DNA of 64,000 nt. Source: Thamnaconus septentrionalis (taxonomy: Eukaryota; Chordata; Actinopteri; Tetraodontiformes; Monacanthidae). This document shows positions 10,269 to 21,646 of this stretch, in pieces. The translations under genes and the position numbers were made by a program. The stretch covers positions 6,877,001 to 6,941,000 of the forward strand of contig CM020503.1 of the NCBI GenBank assembly GCA_009823395.1, written 5' to 3'. The notes below the pieces were generated by a model. The model saw only the letters and a program-made list of their open reading frames with translations, did no database searches and was not told where the DNA came from. Numbering within the stretch: position 1 is the stretch's first letter; every line of letters begins with the position of its first letter.

Positions 10269-13108
10269 AGAAACTTCAACTTAGTCAAGTTCCTCCCAGT
10301 TTTCCTTTTTCAGATCCTTATTTTCAAATAAACCAATTTCACTTTAAGAACGCTAATAATTTATATTGACAGCATAAGGCTGAACTGAATTTACCAGATA
10401 AGAAGTGAACCTTTACGTTGACAAAAAGCAAAAGAAACATTTTAAATAAAATGTTGTTGCTCATGAATACGAACCACTTTGCGAGACTGTTCCTGGATGG
10501 TGCCATCGAGACCCAACTGGCGCATCCCGAGCTTATCCAGAGTGCTGACCACAATGGCTGAAAAGAAGCCAAGCACACACAGCAGTGCACCTGGGGGAAC
10601 AATTTATTTATTTATTTATTCATTTATTTAGAGTGTGCTTTTCTAAATAAATAACAAAGTACATTTCACAGAATCCATGAAACAAGAGGCAACACGAATA
10701 CAGAAGGCAAAACCTCTTCTAGCACAGCTCTGTATGTGTGTGCACTTCAGTAATTAAAGTGGGATGAGATACATGCATGGATAACTGTTTTTAAGTATTT
10801 GGTAAAAAGAAAAAAGAAAAAAAAAGTCCTGTTTTTTCTATGTTGAATAAAACATGGTTGGACAACAGAACTGATGCGGTTGTTAATAATGAGCTCATCA
10901 TCAAGGATGTGATTAAAAGTTAATGTAGGATGAAATGTGTGCCATCAGCAAACACTGTTCATAATGTTTTGTTTGATAAAATGTTTGGAGGAATTTTCAT
11001 TTGAAAAAGTAAAAAGAAAAATACAAAGTGGTCCAGGAAAAGAACCCTGAGGGACTCCATCGCGTAAAAGCAAAAAAAAAAAAAAAAAAACAAAACAAGT
11101 ACAACAAACAACAAACAACTAACCTTAAACTCAGAGCAAGTGTTCAAAACATTCAATAAAATAATATGATCAAGAGAGTCAAAGTGTCCTCTTGCAGAAG
11201 ATCAGAGTGTTTGACACTAAGCTACTATAAACTAGACTCTACTAGCTGTAAACTAAACTTGAACATAGTCTAAAAACAAACAAACAAACAAACAAAACAA
11301 AGAAAATAACAAAAAAAATAGTCTTAGTTTTGTGACTTTGTGCTTCAAACCTACCGCCCCACAGTGTCCACTGCATGCCATAACTCTCTTCAAACTTCTG
11401 CGTGAGGAAGAAGTTTAGGACTGAGCCCAGGCGGGAGAAGGCCAGAGTCAGACCAAAGGCCAAAGCCAGCTCCTTCCCTTTGAACCAGAATGCCGTGATG
11501 CGGTTCTGCACAACTGACGAGAAGACAAACGACAGGGCAACTCAAGGGACACTTCTTTAACTGGACACTGTAGAGTTTCAGTACGGTGGCCTTACTGGTC
11601 AGAGACCCATTGCCTGATCCAAAGAGCAGTCGGCCTGTCAGCATTAGTGGCAGCAGATATGGGGTCCCTTTAAAGTGGGAGCCCAGTGCAAACAGCGAGG
11701 AGCCCAGAACACACAGGAAGGAGAACAGGAAGACGCCAACTGCAGAGAGGGTAGGCACAGAATTGACTTAGCATGAGTGGCTGCTGATTAGGTTGCAGTT
11801 TCTTGAGATTACACAAAGGCCAGAATGGCATCCTGGTGGTATGATAAGCACTTGTATCATTAAAAAAACATCACACTTCAGGACATACACACAAGACAGG
11901 TGTAAACTTACAGCGGTTTCCCAATTTGTCAATCAGGAACCCAGCCATGATCACCACGACCGCATTCCTGATAGGAGATGAGGAAAAAACTATTGATGAA
12001 AGGTTAAAGGTTGAAGTCCCATCAATTGTCACAAACCTACACGTTTGAAATTTGCTCTGTTGTCATTTGACCCATCCCCCAATGGTGTCACCTGAGGTAG
12101 TCTTTAGGAGTTTTAACCATCTCAAGTCCAACTCTCAATGCTGAGTGTATGCAGAGTAGATAGTTTGTCTATGTGTGTCTGCATGCTTACGTCCAGGCGT
12201 AGATGGCATAAAGAAGGTTGTACTGCTGAGGGTTCATCCCTAGTCCCAAAACACAGTCGGTCGTCCCATTGACCACTGTTGTATTGGGACACGTGAGGTT
12301 CTGCCGGACAAAAGGAAGCCAGTCAGCAAACCTGTGGACGGCCTTTGTGATGTTGACCCTTAACATTGACGATGAATCAAGCAGTCTGCACTCTTTGAGC
12401 TCCCTCTTCCTGAGACTCACCCCCTGAAATTGGTCTTGCAAAACGCTGGGGATGTCGAAGCAGAAGTAGGAGCCAAAGGTCAGCAGGCAGTTGAAGAAGA
12501 GCACCACAAAGCGATAATAGGCTGTGAAAAAGTCAAATTGTGAAATAAAATATTTGAATGAAACGGACAAAACAGAGATCTGATTTCCTTTTCAACACAT
12601 AAATGGAACCTGGAATCAGCAGGATAAGTTTTAACAACGAAATACTTCATTACACTAGGAGGGAAAGGCAAATGTTCAACATGGTGCATTAAGTCGGCAA
12701 TTTTACCGTCAACTTCAAAATGACCAAATGTTGATTTATTGGAGTAAATTGGGAGTCCTGGGTCCAGTACAAAGTGAATGTATATTTGAAGATGAGGGTA
12801 AATAATTCAACGTCTGCAAAGCTGCTGAACATTCTCTCTATAAATATTAGACACTGTTTTATGGACATAAAGACATTACAAACGTCAGACAACTGATGAT
12901 TTAAAAAATATTGCTAATTCAAAGTTTCGTACTACTTCCTATTCAGTCACATGAGTTCTCCTAAAAACGCAGTGCTGACTCGATGGTTTAGTAGTCTGCT
13001 GGTTAAGGAAAGGCTGCAGAGACTTTCTGGGTCACCAATCTGCTTTCTTAAAAAAAAAAATTCAACAAAACCAATGTCAAACGTACCTTTCTCTGCTGGC
13101 TGAGCCAT
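8681..13108 (-). CDS. mfsd1l: MFSD1-like major facilitator transporter, tandem copy B
   Basis: Codes for 482 aa in 13 exons: 13087-13108, 12421-12521, 12191-12300, 11912-11967, 11596-11739, 11355-11513, 10475-10590, 10128-10228, 9923-10034, 9698-9835, 9147-9286, 8899-9010 and 8681-8818. Exons 2-12 have exactly the same lengths as in copy A. Start is MAQPAEKG. The luminal NLTCPNTTVVNGT sequon cluster, WFKGKELALAFGLTLAFSRL and the tail GGTLNKTTKRSRLEQTDSD are clear. Function is inferred as a lysosomal or endosomal peptide or organic-solute carrier from MFSD1 kinship. One junction is odd: exon 8 must begin at 10228 (RIQDVK) to keep length and frame, but the two bases before it are TG, the end of a (TG)n tract, not AG. 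Otherwise all sites are canonical. Its promoter faces that of eme2 about 1 kb away. The symbol is my best family name, not a verified orthology. Confidence 0.83.
10229..10268. repeat. (CA)n microsatellite abutting the exon-8 acceptor of MFSD1-like copy B
   Basis: About 19 CA units on plus read as (TG)n on the gene strand and run directly into the first codon of exon 8. The tract stands where the polypyrimidine stretch and acceptor AG should be. Confidence 0.95.
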
Positions 13109-14176
13109 GGCGAAGAATTAGAGTGACTGAGTAGCTTTAGAGAGAAACGTCCAGTTCACATTCTTCAATGTTGTTTTCATAAAACGAAGAGGTAACCGCA
13201 CTGGTCCACAGTTAGCAGCACGTCGATGGTGTTTTCGCTGAGGTTTTGTCAGTGTACCGCAGATCTACAAACAATACAGTGAGCACTGACGTATCATAGA
13301 CAGAAAGAGCTGATGTATTGGAGCTCTGCTTTTTTCTCTGTTCTTCTTCTCTTAGATTTGTGGCTGGCGTGCCTTGTGGGACAGTGCTGCCCCTCTCTGG
13401 TCAGACCTGCGAACAGGTGGGTGACTATTTGCTCTGTTTCTTTTTTTTTTCTCCCCACATTTGTTGATGTTTTGGCAAACGTTGGAATCCCTTCATTGGA
13501 TTGGACTAGCGCTTCCTTAAAGTGTCAAGTGTCAACATTTTTTAAACGCATAACTTTAGTATGTTTTTGCATTTAAAAAAAAAAGTTTTCCTACGTCAGT
13601 AACACATATTACAACGTGGAAAAATAAGGCAATGTTTTAAAATTATATAATTGAACTATGACTTCATAAGCGCAAACTGCAGCACTGAAGACCTTGTTAT
13701 TCAAAAATTGTGTTTACTTTAAATATCTCCAAATTGTTATAGATATTATGGCTTATTATGATTGTTTGAGCTTTCATATAGACAGTATAAGTAGGTTTAT
13801 GAATAAATTTTACTTTCACAGTTCGTTTCGCACTCTGTCAAATTGCTCTTGGCGTAACATCAACGTTTGCTAATGTGTAAATTTTTTTAAAGCGCGTTTT
13901 AACCTTCTTGCCCCACTGCGGCTACCGTCATTATACACCGTGTGTTTTTCCTGCTCCGTACACGTAAAAACCGCTTCTACTTGCTTCTGATTGGGTTAGG
14001 GCGGAGGTAAGGAGAAGTGCCCAATCAAAAGCAAGCAGGGGCGGGCCTCTGTGGATCTTTGTTGCACTTCATAAAAAAATTCTCACGTTGTCGTGTGTCA
14101 TGTAACGGTAGCGTCTTTACGGTTACCCTGAGTTCATGGGAAAGGTTCTTGATGACTTGAGTTGCAGTCTCTAGGA
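13109..14176. promoter_or_regulatory. Divergent promoter region between MFSD1-like copy B and eme2
   Basis: About 1.07 kb separates the two start codons. Near eme2 there are a GC box (GGGGCGGGCC, 14038-14047), an inverted CCAAT (GATTGG, 13989-13994) and GCCCAATCA (14020-14028). No TATA box is evident at a fitting distance. The middle is AT-rich with nothing recognised. The arrangement suggests a GC/CCAAT housekeeping promoter for eme2; exact start sites are unknown. Confidence 0.5.
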
Positions 14177-16712
14177 ATGTCAGGGCTGCGCAGAGCCAAA
14201 GAATGGGAGATTTCTGAATCTGACGAGAGTGACATTGAGGCGAACAGTAATGGCAAAAGACAAACAGCAACAAAGATCACAGTCGAATCGACCGAAGACG
14301 TGACGAAGGTCCTTCCATCGTCCGAAACAAAGCCAGAGTCCAGCCGAGCTTCTGCTCTGTGTCCCCAGACTGAGGCGACCGACAGTCGGACGCCGAGTCC
14401 TGCGAAAAGACGCCGCACCAAGGCGGAGGTGGAGGCGGACCGACAAGAGCGGAGGGAGGCGACGGAGCGCCGGAGGACAGCCCGAGCCCGAGAGAAGGAG
14501 GAGAAGAAACAGGAGCAGCAGAGGAGGAGAGCCGCAGCGGAGACCCTGAAGAGTCTCCGGCCGGAGAACTGCCTCAGGTGTCTCACTGTCGGCATACATC
14601 CAGGTACAGGTCATCCACACTGGCTCACTGTCGGCATACATCCAGGTACAGGTCATCCACACTGGCTCACTGTCGGCATACATCCAGGTACAGGTCATCC
14701 ACACTGGCTCAAGCGATATCATTGGCCCATTACCGTTTGCACGATATACCGTGCGGTTTTGACTGTTATGTAGCGATACCTTTTTTGTTTTTGCTCATGT
14801 GGGTGTGAATGTGTGCCATCCAACAGCCCTCCTGCAGCAGGATGGCTCTGACATCTTGCTGGACACTTTGGTGAACCTGGAGTGGAGCTTCAGCATCAAG
14901 AGCCAGCAAATTCCACGCAGCATCGCTTGGACCAGAGATTTACCTGAGGTCAACACACAGGACGTGTACTGTTATGCATATGTTAACAGTCTGCAGGATC
15001 CAGTGTGACTACTTGGTTTGTCAATTTAAATGTTATTTTCACTCCGTTTATTACTGATTTGTTTTCAGCAAGGAGACACTGGGAAGAGTTCCGTGGAGGA
15101 GGAGCAGGTGGTTGTGGTTCTGGATCTGTCGGAGTTCATTGACTTGGCGCTCTCTGTAAAGAAGGTAAGCAGCTGTTTGAGTGCTTCTCAAAAATCCCTG
15201 TGTTGGGCATGTTGGAGATTTTGTTTCCATTTGACAGATGCTAGACAGTGAGGGGGAGGAGCCTGGGGAAGGGTCCTACCTCGGTGCTCTGCTGGAGCAT
15301 CTCAACCGGGATGCAAAGAAGGTGGTCACACTGTTGGTGAAAGACGCGCAGCCAGATTACAGGTGAGTAATAGATGTGCAGCGGTAGTAACTCGATACAC
15401 TGTTATATTATTCAGACTCTTATCCATGTCATTAGGTTTGATTATTACAGAGAATTTGAGACGCCTCACTCCAGACTGGGGATGGAGAGTGTGGACGTCG
15501 AGGAGGTTAGTTTACCTTGAAAATATCAGCTGATTTTTATTTTTTATTTTTTATTTATTTTTTTAATGCAAACAGGTTTATGCATCTTTTCTTGTTCTTG
15601 TTCTTTCAGGTTCTTGTGTACCTGCAGCTCTGGAAGAATATCTCACTCATCTTCCTGGATGGCTGGACAGAGGTCACAAGTCACGTGTGCGCCGTCACTA
15701 AGGCCTTATCAAAGCGCCCTATGAAGTGAGCGGCCACATTTTCATTGCAGCAAAGTAAATATATCAAGTCATCTTTCACACACTAACAACATCCTCCGTC
15801 CTGTGCTTCCAGAATGCTGACTGAGCGAGTGGAGCTGCCCTTCTGCATGGACGGTTCCTGGGCCAGCGGGGTTCGGGTGGAGAGGGACGGCTCAGGGCTG
15901 AGCCAGGTGTGGGGGAGGCAGATCCAGCAGCTGAACAGAGTCAGTCCTCCCGTGGCCTCCGCTGTCACTACAGCGTACCCATCTCCTCAGCTGCTGCTGC
16001 AGGTGACTCCACACCACACCACACTCTACCTCCTACTTCCTGTGCCTGCTTGAAAGTTGCACCGATATATAAAAGCCATCAAGGTCCCTTATGATGTCCT
16101 TTTTCAAATCTTGATTTTCTTAAAAACACAAGGCTCCTGTTATGCAACATCTCAATCTCCAGACAGCAGTATATTTAGCCCTCTGTTTGCAGCCTCCTGC
16201 AAAAATATTCAGCTTTAGCTTGCTGCTCAAAGTTCTGTTGGGCAAACAACATGTTTAGACAGAGATAAGAAAATAAAGGGGCTGCAAGGTGGTCTGGAGG
16301 TGGTGGAACTGGCGGTGATATCAGTGAGTTATTACTGCCCTCTGTGACATCACAAAGGGCCAGTTTCAAAAATGCATCCTTTAGCACAGTTTCCACAAAG
16401 TGGAGCAAACAAAGGACAGTTCATGATCAAATGCAACTTGTTACAAAATATTTGTAAAGAACATTTAAAACTCAAAAACTGTTTATTTAAAAAAAATCAA
16501 AAGCACAAATTCCTACAAGCATAAACAAATTGTATGGATATTTACCTCTTTGCCAGAAATACCGGAACTTTAAGACGGAGCATGAGAGAAAGGCGCTGCT
16601 GGCTGATCTCATGGTCCAAGGCGAAGGGAAGGAGAGGCGCATCGGTCCGGATATATCCGCCAGAGTTTATCGCAACCTCACTGTCCAGAACCCGCAGCTG
16701 GTTCTGGACTGA
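14177..16712 (+). CDS. eme2: EME2, partner subunit of the MUS81 structure-specific endonuclease
   Basis: Eight exons code for 428 aa if the first donor is used: 14177-14603, 14827-14948, 15069-15164, 15238-15362, 15451-15505, 15610-15725, 15813-16002 and 16557-16712. EME2 forms the MUS81-EME2 nuclease that cleaves replication forks and branched DNA; EME subunits carry an inactive nuclease fold that directs MUS81. The N-terminal third is charged, ending in a K/R/E-rich helix ([18 protein letters not shown]). Family blocks follow: [15 protein letters not shown], the ERCC4-like core with [12 protein letters not shown] and [33 protein letters not shown] and the C-terminal helix-hairpin-helix region ending NPQLVLD. 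The end of exon 1 with its donor is triplicated (14582-14707), so isoforms with 0, 14 or 28 extra residues are possible in frame. A dispersed repeat fills much of intron 7. EME2 rather than EME1 is chosen from the short length and the spsb3/nubp2 neighbourhood. Confidence 0.88.
14582..14711 (+). repeat. 42-bp tandem repeat x3 carrying the eme2 exon-1 splice donor
   Basis: Three identical 42-bp units occupy 14582-14623, 14624-14665 and 14666-14707, followed by four bases of a fourth. Each unit begins CTCACTGTCGGCATACATCC and then reads AG|GTACAG. Each holds the coding end of exon 1 (LTVGIHP) and a consensus donor; exon ends fall at 14603, 14645 and 14687. Because 42 is a multiple of three, use of any donor keeps frame with exon 2. 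Confidence 0.95.
16155..16420 (+). repeat. Unnamed dispersed repeat, copy 1 (eme2 intron 7)
   Basis: Begins 'tttagccctctgtttgcagcc', contains a GTGACATCACAAAGGGC block, and ends near 'aaagtggagcaaac'. Two related copies lie at 18195 and 19636 in the same orientation. No ORF and no obvious terminal inverted repeat; family unknown to me. Confidence 0.6.
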
Positions 16713-17013
16713 TGTTGCCACTAGACGGATGGACGTCACCACTGGCTGCTAAGATGTTATTGTTTCCAAGTTAAAACTGTGCCTTTAAGTATCATGTGAA
16801 CTTTCTATTGACGTAAAGTCAACGTTTGTGTTGACTACAGAAAGAATTTTAATATATTAAAAAAAAGAAGAAAATACATTATGGATATTGTATATCATGA
16901 AGCTTTTTCTGTTGCCGCAAAGTTTGCTAATTGTGTGATGTGCTCTGAAATATTCCACAGACAAACATTTTTTTTTCATATTTTGTTTTATTTTATGGAA
17001 GAGTAAGAAAATT

Positions 17014-17019
17014 AATAAA
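17014..17019 (+). terminator. Poly(A) signal, probably eme2
   Basis: AATAAA about 300 bp after the eme2 stop codon, in AT-rich sequence and before the convergent spsb3 3' region. Confidence 0.45.
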
Positions 17020-17518
17020 TACTCACTGTAATAAAAAAAAACACTTTTGTAAGCAACAGTACTGCAGAGAATTCAAGCCTGAATCCTTTATGCTGTGAAA
17101 AGTAATGCTCCCCCCTAGAGGCTCCTCCTGAGAATAACAAGCATGCTAAACATTTCTAGAATTTCTTCTCTTTGAAGTCTAATCTCTCAAATTTTAGATA
17201 CAAATGACACAAACAAATATGAAAGTCCCACGTAGTATAAAAAAAACTCATTCCCATTTCTTTTTTCTTTTTTTTAAAAAAAAGGCTACAAATAGGATAA
17301 ATCACCAATAAAACATTAAAAAAAAATGAATAGACCACCTTCTCCCCATTTCTTTTTCAAGTAACTTCAGTATCATACAATACAATGAACCAACTTCAGT
17401 GTTGGAACAAGAAATACCTGCCAAACAATTGTCACATTCTGTTTTCTCAACATAAGACTTTGTCCCGTAAATCGCAGAGAAACCAAATCACCTCAATTCA
17501 CTTTTTGCCACCACTGGA

Positions 17519-20500
17519 TCATGTCCAGCGGCACCGTTTGCACTGGAAATCCTCGGGCTCTGAGCAGCAACTGTCATAGTCGCTGCTGGGGGGAGTTGGA
17601 GGGCACTGGCAAGTGCAGGGTGGGCCTTGGAGGGATGTTTGGCAGGGGCAGAGAGGTGGGTCCGCGTTGGTGGGAGGACTACAGCTGCAGGGGCTCAGGA
17701 AGGCGCAGGCACTGGGACTGGTTACTGGGCTGGGGACTGGGCTCGGAGCCGGGCTCAGGTCCTCCTCAAAGAGCTTCTCAGGGAGGTCCCAGCACTGCCT
17801 CGGGACTTCAGGACAGCTGTTGCTGCTGCGGTTGAGGGTGAAGACCCAGCCCAGCTGCATCTGGAGGCGGGTTCGAAGGCCCGGGGGCAAGTCCAGGGCC
17901 TTGAGTGTGTCTGGGCAGTCGGAGAACGTTTGGCGGAGCCGGGCACAGCAGAGGTACTGGAGGGTGGTTGGGGTGTAGCAGGCACGGATCACCTTCATGC
18001 TGCTTTTGGCCGCTGTGGAACACACCATGGGGTAGAACTTCTTGTTCTGCAGCTTGGTGGCCGCGACACTTGCTAAAACCAAAGCACAAGCAGTGTTTCA
18101 GAAACAATTCCAGATGCTTTGAAAGTTCCATGTAATACCAAGTATGAGACAGCGTTAAAATGTATCCAGGCAAATATGCAGGTTTCAGCAGAGCTGAAGA
18201 TTTAGCCCTCTGTTGACAGCCTTCAGCTGAAACGCTCAGTTTTATCTCACTGCTGAATTGGTTTTGTCAGACCTTCAACTTGTTAGGAAACAGACAAAGA
18301 CAAAGCTGTTTCAGGAGCGTGGAACCCACACCTGCCTGGAGGTGTTGTCACTAAATCCGGAGCGTTATCGGTTAAGCACAGACATTACGCATTTCTGGTA
18401 AACTCAGTTTTTACATAACATGGAAACTGGGAGAGCCATTGGTGACATATCTGCGTACCCTTTTTGTGATGTCACAACAATTTCATTTCCAGAACTGAGT
18501 ACTGAAAAACATACTCTCTTAAAAGTGGAGCAAAGACTCCTTGACAGACAACAGACAGATGGTACATGTACACACAACAGTTAAAAGTAAATTTTGTAAC
18601 ATATGCAACATTTCAAACCAAAAGTTGTGTGTGTTATTATCTGTCTTAGTATTTCCACATATATTTCAGACACCTACCTATGCAGTGTCGGTTCTTGTAG
18701 AAGGTCAGCGTGCCCCGCCAGGTGTCCAGGTGCACTCCGATGATGGAGCCTTGGCCAAACCGACTGGAAAACACCACTTTGTCCCCTTTGTGCTGGAGGT
18801 GACCTGAATACATGGAAGGTTTTAGACTTCAAGAGCAGCATCACGTTTTACGGATAGGTCAAAAGTGCACAGCACGTGTCAGGCTCTGGTATGTTACCCT
18901 CCGTGACATTGACGGGCCTCTTAAATGACAAGTGAAGTATTAAAGTACACAAATTATTCGCTATATATGTATTTTCAACTCATACGTCTAATTTGCCAAT
19001 TCAGTTTTCGCTGTGTCTGGATCCTCGGCAGGCGACTCTGACCTGTGTAGGAGAGTCCCCAGCTTTCTTCGTCGTGGCCCAGCAGGCTTCCGAAGCTGTA
19101 CTTGAACTTCTCCATGTTCACCTCCGATGTCCCTATTCCCACCATCTCAACACAAAAGGCCACAGACGGGCGCATCAACAGGCGGTCTCAGCGTTTCAAC
19201 GATCTCCCCCCCACAGGCCGCAGCTGACACAATACTCACCATGTCGGTTCCGTAGACGGGGGAGGTCATCTTGACTTCCCAGAAGTGATGGCCGTCGGCG
19301 AGCTCCTTGGTGCCGCGGATGGCAGCCGTGCCGCAGCTGTAGTCGGCGTGGAAACTCACTTTCCTGTTGTCGCAGCTGAGGAAGGCTCCAGAGGTCTTGA
19401 AGTCGTCGTCCCACTCCCACTCAAACTCTGATGTGAGTAACACAGTTACTGTCATGACTCTTTATTTTTTTTTAATTTATGCTGGTAACTTTTCCCATAT
19501 TTAATAATCTATTTAATTTTGATCACCTGATTTGGTTAAGATGGGCCCATTGTGGAGCAGCCTTTGCACGATTAACCATGCAAAAAACAAAATGGGCTTC
19601 AAAAAGTTATTATATTATTAATTATTATAATATTAGTAATTAGCCCTCTGTTTATAGCCTCTGGCAAAAAATGCTGAGTTTTGGCTTTCTTGCCAGAACT
19701 AATTTGGTGGACATATATAGAGCACAAACTGGTCTTGGAGGGCAGAATAAACACTGAGGAGATGCATCAGTGATGACGCAGTGCCCTTTATGACATCACA
19801 AAGGGCTGTTTTCCATTTCCATCTCCAAATTTTCATCAATCAGAGCAAGCAAAAAAAAAAAAAGATTGAACCGTCAACACTTCTAGAGAGTTTATCGACA
19901 GGATGGCACAAATTTTCAAACCATATAAGACCTTCCTTAGGTCACTATAAGACCAATTTAAGATCTAACCGTCAGTTAAGTCTTATATCGCTTATGTAGA
20001 TTGCTGGGTAGTAGCATCACTCACCCTGGTCCTGCTCCCCACACGAGCATTCGGTGCTGACCCCAGTGACCAGATCCTCCTGCGGGTAACACGGGCAGAA
20101 GGACTCCCCAATCACCGGCACGGTGCACGGTAAGACCACCGCCTCCGACACACTCCGCGGACTCTCCAGGTGGTCCGCCTCGGATTCTGGGTCGCTCATC
20201 TGGCGGACACAAACAGCACAAACCGCGTCCAGGAAGTCAGAGGGCCGCACCATGTTGAGCCTGAAGGCTGGACACAATCTGAGCAAAATTCTCCAGCCAA
20301 CTGGTCGCTGTATCATCTGTGTCGAGAGATCCCGCGAGTCCCTTACAAGCTGTTTGCGATTCCTATTGGTCGGACGAGTCGTGTGAGTCGGGATTGTAAA
20401 ATTAGACCACTTCCAAAAATACAGCGCCTCCCGCTTTTACCTCTGAGACCTGACCATGTCTTACAAGCGGCTGTTTGCAGATGGGGTCAGTGGAAAACTA

Positions 20501-21646
20501 CTGGCACCCCGGTAGAGAGGTGTGAGCACTCACGTGAGGAAACACTTTTTCTTTGACATAGAATGATATCATTGAAAGAGGCCAGGACATTAACATTTCT
20601 AGAAGCCAATTAACTGCACAGTAACAAACAGCAAAAAATTAAAGCAGGATTGATGTATACTCTTGTTGAGGATTAAACCAGTTAACACAGCAGATGCAGT
20701 CTTTCCAAAACCTTTTCCATAGAGAAAAAAGTTTATTAAAAACAAGCAAACAACTTTTTACAAAAGTTATGGTGATAAGATTAATCTCTGTCTGCCAATC
20801 ATTGAACTGGAAACACACCAAGTCATCTGATTGATGCGAGGGGCAAACCCACCGTTTGCAGTCGTAGGTCTAGTTGTCCAAATCAGATCAAAACATGCTG
20901 CATGTGCATCATTCACAAAGCACTCAGAATTATTTGGAAACTTGCAGCTTCTTCCTAACACACCCTAAACTCTGACCATTCATCCTGAAAGGACACTGTT
21001 TGGTTAGTACCAAATTACTGAGAGCGACTGGTGGGAGTTTTCCAAAATGGATGTGTGAGAATTCCAAAGTGAAATCTCAGTGATACAGCTGCCTTACAGT
21101 ATTTGAAACCTGCTTGCTCCAAACATACCTTTGAATCCAGAGTTGCTATACCGCACCGAGGTTCATAACACAATTATATATTATGTTATTTCATGACTGG
21201 ATCTAATCACCTTTATAAACCTCCTGCTTTTAAAACATACGCAGGTTCCTCTTGCTTGGATGGAAAACTTTCAGGTTCTGCAGCCTTTGGCAAGTTTGGC
21301 TCAAACAAAAGAATTGGAGCACGACCCCCTGCCACACAAAAGGCAGATAAAACCAGTTCTCAATCACGCATTTTAAATTCAAAGGAACGGCAGGAATGGC
21401 TAGTTTCATGTTTATGTTGATGCTCGAGCGACACCCTTTTTGTTGCATCACAAACAAGACGAGTGAGTGCACTGTTGGGGGTCCTCTTTGTTTCGTATTG
21501 TTTTTCCAATGTCTCACCTGCGATGCAGTCTGGCCGTCCCGTTCCTGCCAGCCCGACGTCTGGATGGTCGCCATGACATCTGTCTCCTGCCGAGTCTCGC
21601 TCCAGGCCACATGTCGAACCCGGCCGTTCCTGCCTCTTCTCAGCAT
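17519..21646 (-). CDS. spsb3: SPSB3, SPRY domain and SOCS box E3-ligase substrate receptor
   Basis: Six coding exons give 424 aa: 21518-21646, 20025-20199, 19240-19427, 19043-19145, 18678-18803 and 17519-18072. SPSB3 binds substrates through its SPRY/B30.2 domain and joins Cullin-RING ligases through the SOCS box; in mammals it is reported to target nuclear cGAS. The N-terminus [15 protein letters not shown] parallels that of mammalian SPSB3, which is why I begin at 21646 and not at a downstream ATG. The SPRY core includes [16 protein letters not shown] residues (here [18 protein letters not shown]), [28 protein letters not shown] and [16 protein letters not shown]. The SOCS-box region ([20 protein letters not shown]) follows. 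The last ~75 residues are Pro/Ser/Cys-rich with many CxC pairs and end KRCRWT. The exon 5-6 join gives I-A-S-V or I-G-S-V where the family has I-G-V; tandem donors GTAGGTGT leave this uncertain. The region upstream of the ATG is an acceptor, so a noncoding exon lies further 5'. Confidence 0.88.
18195..18535 (+). repeat. Unnamed dispersed repeat, copy 2 (spsb3 intron 5)
   Basis: Starts 'atttagccctctgttgacagcc', includes 'gtgatgtcacaa' and ends near 'aaaagtggagcaaag', matching the ends of the copy at 16155. The middle is more diverged. Confidence 0.55.
19636..19850 (+). repeat. Unnamed dispersed repeat, copy 3 (spsb3 intron 2)
   Basis: Starts 'attagccctctgtttatagcc', contains 'atgacatcacaaagggc' and is followed by an A-rich stretch. 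It has the same orientation as the other two copies. The A-rich tail hints at a retroposed SINE-like origin, not proven. Confidence 0.55.

Noticed and set aside
14582..14711. Three regular repeats considered as a CRISPR-like array
   Set aside because: The units are head to tail with no spacers, in a vertebrate coding exon.
17521..18135. Plus-strand ORFs of 104-149 aa rich in Gly
   Set aside because: They are antisense to the GC-rich last exon of spsb3, which matches its family on minus.
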